Positions 46,177-55,122 of a stretch of 64,000 bases of DNA are shown piece by piece. The position numbers and the translations under genes are program-made. The notes beneath the pieces are model-generated. The model made no database searches. It had not been told where the DNA came from and was given only the letters and a program-made list of their open reading frames with translations. Location of the stretch: contig CAITIE010000064.1 in assembly GCA_903892355.1 (NCBI GenBank), positions 62,001 to 126,000 of the forward strand. Direction: 5' to 3'. Each line of letters opens with the position of its first letter. The stretch's first letter is position 1. The DNA comes from an uncultured Pirellula sp. (GTDB lineage: Bacteria > Planctomycetota > Planctomycetia > Pirellulales > Pirellulaceae).

Positions 46177-46542
46177 CTACTTGCCTTTGAACTTGTCGTG
46201 ACAAGCCTTGCAGTTGGTCGCCGTCTTGAGTTCCTCAAGGCTGCCTTCGCGGCCAGTGACGAGTTTTGCAGCCGCTAACACAGCAGCTCCTGACTGCATC
46301 TTCCACTCGATCGCATCCCCTTTGGGGGCATCGTTCTCCACCAAATCGACCAACAGATCAAGCAGTTTTTTCTTGTCTTCGTCGGTCGAGTCGCCGCTGA
46401 GTACTTTTTTGATCAAGCTCGAGTCGCCGGCAAAACCCGCTTTCATGACTTCTTTGGCCGTCTTTCTGGGAGCTGTCGCGTTCGCAACGACGATTCCACT
46501 TAGGAACAAGATGGCTGCGCTGGATGTCAAAATTCGTCGCAT
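46177..46542 (-). CDS. small secreted c-type cytochrome
   Basis: The 121-residue product has a signal peptide (about 1-22) and one haem motif CKACH at 111-115, only six residues from the C-terminus. This C-terminal haem and the preceding helices (VMKAGFAGDSSLIKKVLSG, KKKLLDLLVDLVEN, GAAVLAAAKLVTGREG) are typical of class II (cytochrome c'-like) electron carriers. It is monocistronic and faces threonine synthase tail to tail. The partner is unknown. Confidence 0.85.
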   Translation of the reverse strand: MRRILTSSAAILFLSGIVVANATAPRKTAKEVMKAGFAGDSSLIKKVLSGDSTDEDKKKLLDLLVDLVENDAPKGDAIEWKMQSGAAVLAAAKLVTGREGSLEELKTATNCKACHDKFKGK

Positions 46543-46957
46543 TAGGTACTCCTCTATGCTGCGTTATATAGCGGTGGAAAAATACTGCAGTGAAAAAACA
46601 GAATTAGCGATGCGATTGCAACTTGAGTTGCGATCGTATCGCCAGTCGCATGCTACACACGCCCACTTTTCGTTGCAACGTACATTGTGTAGACCATGCT
46701 GCGATAGCTAGCAATTGAGCAGGAAAGGGAGGTAAACCGGCAAATTTCCAACGCAAAGATGGCTTTCATGGCAAGATTGTAAAGCGTTAACACGCCAGCG
46801 GGGTGGCGAGTCCTTGCGAGAATCACCTTGGTTCACTACCATCGACGGAGACAGACGGAGAGTCGTTCCATGATCCTAGATTGGGGACGCGAATGCTTCG
46901 CATTCAACGACCCTTGCAACGTGTGGTCAAGGTTGTTTACCTGCAGGACGACATCTC
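46543..46957. other. 415-bp intergenic region without a recognised gene
   Basis: It separates the leftward cytochrome gene from the rightward desaturase gene. A few ORFs of 60-80 codons occur but have no family motif. AGGA at 46945-46948 is the likely ribosome-binding site of the desaturase GTG start. No inverted or direct repeat stands out. Confidence 0.3.
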
Positions 46958-48088
46958 GTGGCAGACATGCACAACGCCAATGCTTCATTGGCTGTCGACT
47001 CATTGCCCGTTGAACTTTTGACACGAACTCCAATCCCTGGTAACAGCGAAACCGCACAGGCGGATTCGAGCGAACGATGGCTCAGCGACGTTCGGGCGAC
47101 ACTTCGCGATAGTGGTCGCGATTTTTTTCAACCGAGCGCATGGCGTTACTGGATCGATTTCTTCGGTTGTCTCATCCCAGCGTATGTTGCCTCTGCCGTT
47201 TTCCTCGGGGCTACTATGGGATCCTGGCAGCAACTGCTCAGCTACCCCGTAGCATTATTCTTTTTGTACCGACTCGGGTCGTTGGTTCATGAAGTGTGCC
47301 ACTTGAAACATGGTGAAATGAACGCTTACAAGTTGGCCTGGAATCTTTTGGCTGGGGTCATCATTTTTTCCCCATCTCCTTTTTTTACCCGGCATCATCG
47401 AGATCACCACAGCCCTCACTACTTTGGAACTTCCGATGATCCCGAGTATTTTTTGAGTATGTACCATCGCGGAAACATCTTGGGTGTTCTCATGCTCTTT
47501 GGCAAGATGCTGATCACGCCGCTGGTGGTATTCCTTAGGTTTTTGTTGGTGCCTGTGATTTGGTTGGTCCACGGGTGGCGAGAGTGGACGTTGGTTCATG
47601 CGTCATCGTTGTCGATGGCCCTCAATCCGAGTTATGAACGCAAGCTAAATCCGGTGGACCGGAGAAACATTGCGATCGTCGAGTGGCTTTGTTGGGTGCG
47701 AGCGACTCAGATCCTGGTTGTGATCGCGTTAGGGATTACCGATTGGACGCGATTGCCACTCCTGTATTCACTGGGTTTTGGAGTGCTATGTATGAATACC
47801 TTGCGATTGGCGGGAGATCACCATGGGAACAGCCATGGGGATGCAGTGAGCATGTCGGATCACATCTTGGATTCGTGCAACTATACCGGTCGGGACGCGA
47901 TGACGGCGATTCTGTTCCCTTTCTCGATTCGTTACCATGCGCTTCACCATATCTTTCCATCGCTACCCTACCATAACTTGGCAGCGGCGCATCGCTATCT
48001 GATCCAAACATTAGAGCCGACATCACCGTACCGAAGTTTGGATCGCAACGGTTGGTGGACAGTCGCGAAGCACACGTTTTGCGGTTAG
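46958..48088 (+). CDS. fatty acid desaturase family protein
   Basis: The GTG at 46958 has AGGA 9 bp upstream; an in-frame ATG at 46967 would be too far from it. The 376-residue product has the three histidine clusters of membrane di-iron desaturases: HEVCHLKHG near residue 110, HHRDHH near residue 147, and HALHHIFPSLP near the C-terminus. Four or more hydrophobic segments surround them. It probably introduces a double bond or hydroxyl into a lipid acyl chain or isoprenoid; the substrate cannot be deduced. It is monocistronic and converges on the following PVC-type gene. Confidence 0.88.
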   Translation: MADMHNANASLAVDSLPVELLTRTPIPGNSETAQADSSERWLSDVRATLRDSGRDFFQPSAWRYWIDFFGCLIPAYVASAVFLGATMGSWQQLLSYPVALFFLYRLGSLVHEVCHLKHGEMNAYKLAWNLLAGVIIFSPSPFFTRHHRDHHSPHYFGTSDDPEYFLSMYHRGNILGVLMLFGKMLITPLVVFLRFLLVPVIWLVHGWREWTLVHASSLSMALNPSYERKLNPVDRRNIAIVEWLCWVRATQILVVIALGITDWTRLPLLYSLGFGVLCMNTLRLAGDHHGNSHGDAVSMSDHILDSCNYTGRDAMTAILFPFSIRYHALHHIFPSLPYHNLAAAHRYLIQTLEPTSPYRSLDRNGWWTVAKHTFCG

Positions 48089-48155
48089 GTCCCCACCTGC
48101 ACGGTGAGCGACATTGGCGCTAGCCGTCGGTGTCTTTCGTAACGGTAGAACGAGG

Positions 48156-51100
48156 CTAATTTCCACCAGTCCGCAGGAACGCGATCAAGTCGTTAAAGGC
48201 TTCGGGGCTGAGCTCCTTCATCAACCCATCAGGCATTAGCGATTTACCAATGGTCTTCCACTGATCGACATCGGACCTCGCGACGGAAACCGTTTCGTTT
48301 TGTGCTGTACGAAGCACAATCGAATCCTGGTTAGCGCTCATCAAAATCCCGACGATCACGCGTCCGTCTTGAGTCCGAATCTGGTGCTGTTCGTACTTGG
48401 AATCCATCTCACGACTCGGTTCTGCAACCGCGAGTCCAATCGCTTCATTAGGACGAACACGATAGGATTCAAGCGATGGACCGATCTCTATCCCAACGTT
48501 ATGGATCCGGTGGCACGAAGCGCACCATTTTTGAAATAGCGCCAATCCATTTTCTTTGGAACCAGGCTCTTTCCATCCCGCTCTGTATCCGTCCGCGATC
48601 GATTCCCAGCTCACCTCCGAAATTTTGTCCCAAGTCTCAATTTGTTTGCGAATCGATTCGCTTGGGAATGACCTTAAGGTTTGCCAGACCCACGCAGGTA
48701 CTTGTGCGCTTTCGAATCTCCCTTGCTCTAGCGTCGACAAAAGCAACGCCGCTCCGGTTTCATTACGAATCAAAGCTCTGAGGATCGCTTGACCGACCAA
48801 CGGAGGCACCTCGTTGATTTGCTCCATCGACAGGCGTTGTAACGACACATCGTTTCCGGCCCAAGCTTCAATGGCATCGATTTGAATCTCCATCGAAGGA
48901 CACGCCTTGAGGATCCCCTTGAGCAACACTTGCTTTTCATCGTTTGAAAACGTCGCGGCGATCCGCATCCAGCCTTGTCTCTCATCCCGATTCTTACCTA
49001 AGAGTTCGATGTATTGTGATTCTGAGGCGTTGGTGTCCACCAAGACCGCCAGATTCCGCGAAATCCGTTGCTGCGCTAGCACCTGGATCGCTTGGAAGGA
49101 TTCCGTACCCGCAGCGATCGAACGCCGCTCAAGAAGTCGCCCGATCGATGGAACAACAGCGCTCAGAATTTGTAAGGACGAACGGTCCGTTTGTTCCGGA
49201 TTCCATTTCTGGATCTCCTTGGCAAGATCGCCATTCAGATGCATCTGGTACAACAAACCATCGATCCAGTTCGACGCCAAGCCTTGAATCCTCGGCTCCG
49301 AAAATCGCGACTTCATCTTTTCCCAGACATGGCGTGCTGTCTCGCCACGACAAGCATACTCGACAGCAGCCCTCGATTCGTCGATCTTCAAATCGCCGCG
49401 AATCCAAGAAACCAAAAGTTCCGCTCGTTGCGTCGGATCGGCGATGAGTTGGCCAGCGCGGACGCATGCTGCGATGCGAACATTGGGATCGGATTCGTTT
49501 TGCAACAACCGCATTCCCATGGCGACTACGTCCGGCGTCCATCGGGTAGGTCTCGGGGTGAAAACCAATCCCCATAATCGAACCGATGGTTCCGTGGATT
49601 GAAGGGCGCGGAGCCACGTGTCGGCATCGAGTTTCCCGTCCATGCGTGCCAAGACTGACAATGCATGGATCTGCGCGATAGCTGGATTGCCATCGCGAAC
49701 CATTTCTCTCAGTGCGGGAATTACATCCTCCAATTCCTCGCGACGTTCCAACAAAAGCTGCGACGCCATCTTTCGGTGCCATCCATTCGGATGGCCTAGC
49801 AGTTGGACCAGCGATTCCTTAGGCAGCGAAAGTAAGTCGACACCCTCACGTCGAATCGGACGCTCGGTAGCTCGCACACGCCATATCCGTCCTCGTTCTC
49901 TGCCAGATGTTAAGTCCACTTGGCTCTTGATTGGTTCCGGTAAGCTTTTTGGATGCTCAATGGTCTCTCTTGCCATGTCGACGATGTACAAACATCCATC
50001 CGGTCCGTTAGCGAATTGAACAGGACGAAACCAAGTATCCCGACTACGAAGGAACTCGGTTCCGTTATCGATGCGTTCTCCAAGAAATGCGGGGCCGTTA
50101 GGCCGCAACCGTTTCCGATGGACGAGATTGCTGCCGACATCGGCGATGAATGCCAGCATGCTGTTCGGCTGTGCCAGTTGATCCTCAGCCCATTGGTCTC
50201 CATCGTAGATCGTGATCCCGGTCGCCGATGTGAAGTAACCACTAGCGCGTCCGCCCCCTTCGAGCAATCCACTCGAGGCGCCCGATAGACGCATTTGTGT
50301 CCGAATCAATCGCCATGATTCGACCGGTGAAATGCGATAGACTTCTGCCTGCGGTCCATCAATGGCGATGCTTCGACGCCAGGAAACACCTTTGGACAAC
50401 GAGGCATCGGTGAGTTCTGGTAAGTACCACGCGACGACTTGTTGCAAGTGATCGCTATTACTACAGACGAAGCGATCGCCCCAAGGGCTCATGTCCATGC
50501 CATGTTGTCCGTACCCCACGAACGTTTGGAGGGTGCCATCGTCAGCGCCGATACCGATATCTCGACCTTGGACTCCAAGGGGGCTGTCGGCGAGCTTTGG
50601 GTTGGAGGCAAGCAACGGGGAACCTGCGGGCAACAGCAACTGCCCTCCGTTGGAACTGGTCGATAAATGCAATTTGCCATCGAGCCCCCAGCGAAATGAA
50701 TTGGCCATGCCTTGTACATTCTGCCGCCCAAGGCCCGAAAGGATCGGTTCGGCCGTCCATGAGACGCCAGGCTTCGTCGATGGCCCACGAGTTGGGGCTA
50801 CTTTGAGCACGTGCGGTGGTGCCGCGACCCACACACCCCCGCGGACCCATGCGATCGCGGTTGGCCAGGAGATTTTTTCAGCAATGACATCAGCGTGATC
50901 CATCCGTCCATCATGATCGCGATCCTCAAGTCTCGAAATTCTCCCAAGCGCATCGGTTTCCTGCTCGCTATAGTCAACCATCTCGACCACCCACATGGCT
51001 CCTTGCGGATCGAATTGAATCGCGACGGGGCTGGTCACCATCGGTTCGCTGGCCACCAATTCCACCGAGTAACCTGGGACTAGCTCAATCGCAGCCTGTG

Positions 51101-51248
51101 CCTCTTCGAGTGGTAGCGCTGGAAAACGTTCGACATGGAGCGCCGGGTCCTGTGCATTCCCAATCGATAAGCCATGAATGCCATGGAACAACAAGGCGAT
51201 CGCTGCAGCCAACCAACTAGATCGCGTGTTTCGTTTCTTTGTTTTCAT
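48156..51248 (-). CDS. PVC-type dehydrogenase / HEAT / haem-binding protein
   Basis: The 1030-residue product has a signal peptide (about 1-33). An N-terminal six-bladed propeller of the putative membrane-bound dehydrogenase type follows (IQFDPQGAMWVVEMVDYSEQE, SRLEDRDHDGRMDHADV, DGCLYIVDMARETIEHP; about 60-430). A HEAT-like helical region spans about 460-880. A C-terminal haem module has CASCH at 909-913 with GIEIGPSLESY and a final DLIAFLRTGG. This architecture is hugely expanded in planctomycetes; members are thought to oxidise sugars or related compounds and pass electrons to their own haem (inference). The partial gene at 1-1350 has the same ending. Confidence 0.92.
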   Translation of the reverse strand: MKTKKRNTRSSWLAAAIALLFHGIHGLSIGNAQDPALHVERFPALPLEEAQAAIELVPGYSVELVASEPMVTSPVAIQFDPQGAMWVVEMVDYSEQETDALGRISRLEDRDHDGRMDHADVIAEKISWPTAIAWVRGGVWVAAPPHVLKVAPTRGPSTKPGVSWTAEPILSGLGRQNVQGMANSFRWGLDGKLHLSTSSNGGQLLLPAGSPLLASNPKLADSPLGVQGRDIGIGADDGTLQTFVGYGQHGMDMSPWGDRFVCSNSDHLQQVVAWYLPELTDASLSKGVSWRRSIAIDGPQAEVYRISPVESWRLIRTQMRLSGASSGLLEGGGRASGYFTSATGITIYDGDQWAEDQLAQPNSMLAFIADVGSNLVHRKRLRPNGPAFLGERIDNGTEFLRSRDTWFRPVQFANGPDGCLYIVDMARETIEHPKSLPEPIKSQVDLTSGRERGRIWRVRATERPIRREGVDLLSLPKESLVQLLGHPNGWHRKMASQLLLERREELEDVIPALREMVRDGNPAIAQIHALSVLARMDGKLDADTWLRALQSTEPSVRLWGLVFTPRPTRWTPDVVAMGMRLLQNESDPNVRIAACVRAGQLIADPTQRAELLVSWIRGDLKIDESRAAVEYACRGETARHVWEKMKSRFSEPRIQGLASNWIDGLLYQMHLNGDLAKEIQKWNPEQTDRSSLQILSAVVPSIGRLLERRSIAAGTESFQAIQVLAQQRISRNLAVLVDTNASESQYIELLGKNRDERQGWMRIAATFSNDEKQVLLKGILKACPSMEIQIDAIEAWAGNDVSLQRLSMEQINEVPPLVGQAILRALIRNETGAALLLSTLEQGRFESAQVPAWVWQTLRSFPSESIRKQIETWDKISEVSWESIADGYRAGWKEPGSKENGLALFQKWCASCHRIHNVGIEIGPSLESYRVRPNEAIGLAVAEPSREMDSKYEQHQIRTQDGRVIVGILMSANQDSIVLRTAQNETVSVARSDVDQWKTIGKSLMPDGLMKELSPEAFNDLIAFLRTGGN

Positions 51249-51430
51249 GAGCGGATTCTGCCAAGGGCTACTGGAGGATTCAATCGCTTTGCGCTCGTAA
51301 TTTTATTAAGACGATTGGTTGACGCCGATTGCTGATGATACGTTATTTATGAACGAACGCGATTGAACGTTTTGAAGTGGATAACTCGACAAGGATCTTT
51401 CCGGAGCGATGGTCGCGATAGTCGCGGTGA

Positions 51431-52762
51431 TTAAGGTGCTGTTGTCTCTGGCATGATGAATGAAAGTGCCTCTGGCAACCGTCGCGCCCAAGAGGTTTCG
51501 TTGTGCTCTCCGCCCTCTTCGATAAATACATGGCTTTTGATGCGTTTGGCGAGAGGTCCTTCCGTCACTTGTCCGAGTCGACGCACGGAATCCACCAATT
51601 CTGAACCCGCGAATTCATTTTTTTCTCCTTCACGATTCCCCATATCGATCCAAAGCCGAATCGCAGGAGAGAGAGGCTTATCATTTTTGTCGTTGGGTAG
51701 AGTTGTCGCGGGCCGTGCTACACCTTCTCCCCATGCTTGATAAGCCTTCAGCGTGTGTCCATGGCCCCAAAATAAGGTGGGTGACATCGCGACACCTGAA
51801 CCAAAAACATCGTTGCGTACCCGCAACGCGTGCAAAACAAAGAGCCCACCCATCGAAGAGCCGATGATGGCGGTGTGCTCGGGCGTATCGATGGTTCGAA
51901 ACTCGCGATCGATCAGGGGTTTGACTTCCTCGCAAAGAAACCGCAAGTATCGGTCGGCATCTCCTCCGACGACTTGCTGGTTGAGCGTTGTTGGAACGGG
52001 GGAGTATTCGGTTAAGCGATTTGGAGAGTTGTCAATCGCGACGACAATGGATGGCTGTAGCCGCTGGTCATCCATCAATCGCTTGACGGTTTCATCGGCT
52101 TTCCATTCGACGCCAAAAGCAGCCCGCGATGCATCGAATACGTTCTGCCCATCTAAAAAATAGAGCGTTGCGTACCTGAGCATGCAATGATCGCGGTAAT
52201 CACGAGGAAGCCATACCGTAACGCGTCGTTTGCCGTTTAAAATCTTGCTATCGATATCCAACCAACGAAGATCACCGGTGCCCGTATTGGGTTTAGCAAC
52301 TGCAGGTTTCGCCCATCCTTCGATTTCGACCGCGATCTTCGCATCACGAGCAACTCGTACACGGCGGTTTGCGATCTCAGCGCCCTCCTTGGTTTTCTCA
52401 ACTGTACCCCAGCTGCCTCGCGTGAATTTGTACTCAAGCTCAATACCGATCGGTAGTTTGAGTTGGCACGCAAATTCGCGTGCCGAGAGTCGTTCGAGTC
52501 GAAAGGTTTTGGGTTGCCAAGGCCCCAACATGTCGGTGTTTCCAGCCATGTAGAGTTCGGCATTTGCCGGAGTGTCTTCTGGGACGACCACGGTCCAGGA
52601 TAGCGTTGCGGTATTTTCTTCCTGATTTGGTGCGGCGTGCAATGCAACTCCGAACAATGCGCACATCCCGAGTATCATTAGGGTCGGTATCGTTGATGCT
52701 AGGCGGGCAAGGCGGGAGTGTTGGTCGGAGCAATTCGCGTTCATCGCATAGGCTTCTTTCAT
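51431..52762 (-). CDS. secreted esterase (enterochelin esterase-like) with N-terminal beta-sandwich
   Basis: The open frame starts at GTG 52807; ATG 52762 or ATG 52744 are likelier, and 52762 gives 443 residues with an export segment (TLMILGMCALFGVALHA). A starch-binding-like beta-sandwich follows (LSWTVVVPEDTPANAELYMAGN, LGPWQPKTFRLERL), then an esterase D/enterochelin-esterase alpha/beta hydrolase domain. Its nucleophile elbow is IIGSSMGGLFVLHAL, and a C-terminal His lies in EEGGEHNETSWARR. The protein probably hydrolyses esters on carbohydrate or siderophore-like substrates outside the cytoplasm; the substrate is unknown. Confidence 0.85.
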   Translation of the reverse strand: MKEAYAMNANCSDQHSRLARLASTIPTLMILGMCALFGVALHAAPNQEENTATLSWTVVVPEDTPANAELYMAGNTDMLGPWQPKTFRLERLSAREFACQLKLPIGIELEYKFTRGSWGTVEKTKEGAEIANRRVRVARDAKIAVEIEGWAKPAVAKPNTGTGDLRWLDIDSKILNGKRRVTVWLPRDYRDHCMLRYATLYFLDGQNVFDASRAAFGVEWKADETVKRLMDDQRLQPSIVVAIDNSPNRLTEYSPVPTTLNQQVVGGDADRYLRFLCEEVKPLIDREFRTIDTPEHTAIIGSSMGGLFVLHALRVRNDVFGSGVAMSPTLFWGHGHTLKAYQAWGEGVARPATTLPNDKNDKPLSPAIRLWIDMGNREGEKNEFAGSELVDSVRRLGQVTEGPLAKRIKSHVFIEEGGEHNETSWARRLPEALSFIMPETTAP

Positions 52763-52955
52763 GCCGTTTTCATGGAGGGTACGCTGAGGGGAGAGTTGGG
52801 GTATCACGATGCCTTGACCGTTTTCCGATGCCCCAGAGATACTGTCGAGCGTGATTACTAATATACTATGGTCAGGGTTCCCCTGCGCCGTATTTAGGCG
52901 GCTTGTAGGAGTCTATTCTATTTGCCTTCGAAAGTAATTCCCACTCGCTGATTCC

Positions 52956-53354
52956 ATGCATCCTGCGTACCTTGAAACCCGATTTCGTAGTGAAGTTCCA
53001 CTGGGAGTTTTGCCCTCGCAATTCGTGATCCTTTCGGCCTACGCGACGACAGGAGAGGTTTGGAGCGAGGAGCGGAATTCATTGGCGGATCAAAAGTTGT
53101 TCATCGTCCTGCAAGCGACATTGCCGGCTTTTCTAAAGCGTGTGGTCGGATATTCGCCGACCACACATCATGCGGAACCGAGTTGGGCGGTTGCGATACC
53201 GCTTGCCGACGCCCATCGAATTGGCAAAGATTTTGCACAAGATGCCTTGTATTTCGTCGACCATGGTGCGTTATGGGTCGCCAGTTGTCGTGCGACAGTC
53301 GCCCCCATCTACGTGGATCAGTTCGAGAGACGATTGGATCCGTGTTGCAGCTAA
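52956..53354 (+). CDS. DUF3293 family protein
   Basis: A 132-residue soluble protein resembling DUF3293: FVILSAYATTGEVWSEERN, the middle helix RVVGYSPTTHHAEPSWAV and LADAHRIGKDFAQDALYFVDHGALWVASC. The function of this family is unknown. It stands alone between two leftward genes. Confidence 0.75.
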   Translation: MHPAYLETRFRSEVPLGVLPSQFVILSAYATTGEVWSEERNSLADQKLFIVLQATLPAFLKRVVGYSPTTHHAEPSWAVAIPLADAHRIGKDFAQDALYFVDHGALWVASCRATVAPIYVDQFERRLDPCCS

Positions 53355-53520
53355 CCGCCGAGAGCGGCGATCGGCGATAAAAGCCTTCATGCTCAGTCCG
53401 CCCCGCGGACGGTACTCGTACTTGTGCTGTCTGCTCTTAAAGTGGCTGGCGCTCGAGTGATCAGGTATCGCAGTTTGTAGCAGCATTATTCACACTGCGC
53501 AGTGCATTCCTCGTCACCCA

Positions 53521-54420
53521 TCAAGAAACGTTGAGCATTTTGGCAAGGGCACGCAAAGCCAACTCCCAAGCTGGACGGGTTTGCAGGTAGGTCTCCCACC
53601 AGTCCATCATGGTAGGGATCAATTGCGTATGGGGCTCCATTCCTTTGGGGACAGCGATTTGCCAGTTCTCGATAGCGAGTTCGACGGTGGCTTCATCGCA
53701 TCGACTTAGTTCGAGAACCTCCGCTGCGGCGAGCGTGGGTGGTAGCATTGCGATTGGACCGAGTTTGCCCGCGAGTCCTGGTCCGAGGATGTCGCTGAAT
53801 CGAGGTAGATCCAATTGCAATTGGGAAATGAGCCATGCCAAGCGGACGACTTCGGGAAGTTCCGCCATGGGGTTGGTCAGTACCGCTTCGATCCTGACCA
53901 AGTTCTGGTCAATGTGCGATACTCCATCACCGCCGAGGATCGGTTGCAATGCGATGGCACGGCACTCGGTGACCAGCAATGCCTTTTCCGTCACTCGTCC
54001 GATATGAGCCATCAAGCCGGAACCGAAGCCGAGCCAATGGTCTTGCAACGGGCGCAGCCGGAGCGGGGTTTGCTCAAGGTATTTCGGAAATAGGAGTTTG
54101 AATGCGGCTTCAACATCGGTGATCAGCCCGGAAAGTTGATTGATATTGGTTGCGGGGACCAGGCCGCCGATACGCTTGCGCAGAACCAACGCGGCGAGAT
54201 CGTGATTGGAGTCGATGGCGGCTCCCGTGGCGATCAATTCCTTCCAAAAACGGTCGGACTCTGAGGCGGCAATGCCATCGATCCAGCGTCCCAATCGGTC
54301 CGCGTATTCTCCCATGCCTTGGCTGACGGTTGGGTCAAGGACTCGGCTAGGGAATCGATAGCAAGCTTCGGCGGCGTGCAAAGCGCTGGGCGACGCGTTA
54401 AAAAGCCATTGTATCTGCAT
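53521..54420 (-). CDS. hypothetical protein, no family recognised
   Basis: The 299-residue product has no signal peptide or strong transmembrane segment. It is mainly helical with several Leu/Ala-rich stretches (LPPTLAAAEVLELSR, WLISQLQLDLPRFSDILG). A C-terminal WETYLQTRPAWELALRALAKML may be a helical hairpin. It lies 74 bp downstream of the chorismate mutase gene on the same strand, so the two may be cotranscribed; the spacer holds a perfect 15-bp tandem duplication. No function is proposed. Confidence 0.7.
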   Translation of the reverse strand: MQIQWLFNASPSALHAAEACYRFPSRVLDPTVSQGMGEYADRLGRWIDGIAASESDRFWKELIATGAAIDSNHDLAALVLRKRIGGLVPATNINQLSGLITDVEAAFKLLFPKYLEQTPLRLRPLQDHWLGFGSGLMAHIGRVTEKALLVTECRAIALQPILGGDGVSHIDQNLVRIEAVLTNPMAELPEVVRLAWLISQLQLDLPRFSDILGPGLAGKLGPIAMLPPTLAAAEVLELSRCDEATVELAIENWQIAVPKGMEPHTQLIPTMMDWWETYLQTRPAWELALRALAKMLNVS

Positions 54421-54429
54421 GAATGCGTG

Positions 54430-54459
54430 TTCCGTGGGCTACTTTTCCGTGGGCTACTT
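54430..54459. repeat. perfect 15-bp tandem duplication
   Basis: TTCCGTGGGCTACTT occurs twice head to tail (54430-54444, 54445-54459). It lies between the chorismate mutase stop and the start of the next gene, i.e. in the possible ribosome-binding region of that gene. Confidence 0.8.
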
Positions 54460-54494
54460 AGGTGCATTCCTTCATGTTGCATGACCAAGTTGCG

Positions 54495-54938
54495 TTACTT
54501 GGGATCGCGGCTGGCCATTTGTTCGGTGATCCAGCCTTCGAGTTCTTTCCAATCGACCGGCGGCAGTTTGCTCAGGTCGGGACGGAGGGACACGGCATCA
54601 TGAATGTAGACGTGATGGATTTCTTTTTGGTCGCGGTCGGTGTTCCAGTGAAGCAGGATGCGAACGCAGGACATCAGCGAGCCTGGGACTTCGACTTCAT
54701 AGCCGCAGAGCAAAGGAACATCGAGCCATCCGAGTTGCCGCGCAGCGAGAGCGGGAAATTCCGCGTCGAGGTCCCGGGTGACGGTAAAGATCGCGCTAGC
54801 GATATCCTTAGGGTCGATCCCATTTCGGCGAATAATCAAGGCCAACAGTTGCCGAGTCGCTTTAAGAATCGCATCCCGCGAGTTAGCTTCGACGGTCGTC
54901 GCACCACGAACACCTCGGCATGAAATGCCTGCGGCCAT
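54495..54938 (-). CDS. aroH: AroH-type chorismate mutase
   Basis: The 147-residue product matches the monofunctional trimeric AroH class: [22 protein letters not shown] with the active-site Arg, a central [24 protein letters not shown], and [25 protein letters not shown]. It converts chorismate to prephenate for phenylalanine and tyrosine synthesis. The length is slightly above the usual 120-130 because of the C-terminal tail. It is followed by an unknown gene and diverges from the response regulator at 55123. Confidence 0.92.
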   Translation of the reverse strand: MAAGISCRGVRGATTVEANSRDAILKATRQLLALIIRRNGIDPKDIASAIFTVTRDLDAEFPALAARQLGWLDVPLLCGYEVEVPGSLMSCVRILLHWNTDRDQKEIHHVYIHDAVSLRPDLSKLPPVDWKELEGWITEQMASRDPK

Positions 54939-55122
54939 ATCCCAGAGTCCTTTTCAAATCCAAAGCTTTGTCGAAAATCGTGGAGTCACCCATTCCTTGC
55001 CTAGGAAGCCCAAACCTGGGCCGCCCTAGCCAAGGAAGCCCAAGCCAACGAAGTCTTAACCCAAGCAGCGCCTAACGGATAGGGGCCACTGACCGATCCG
55101 GTTTCCGAGTATACTTCATTCC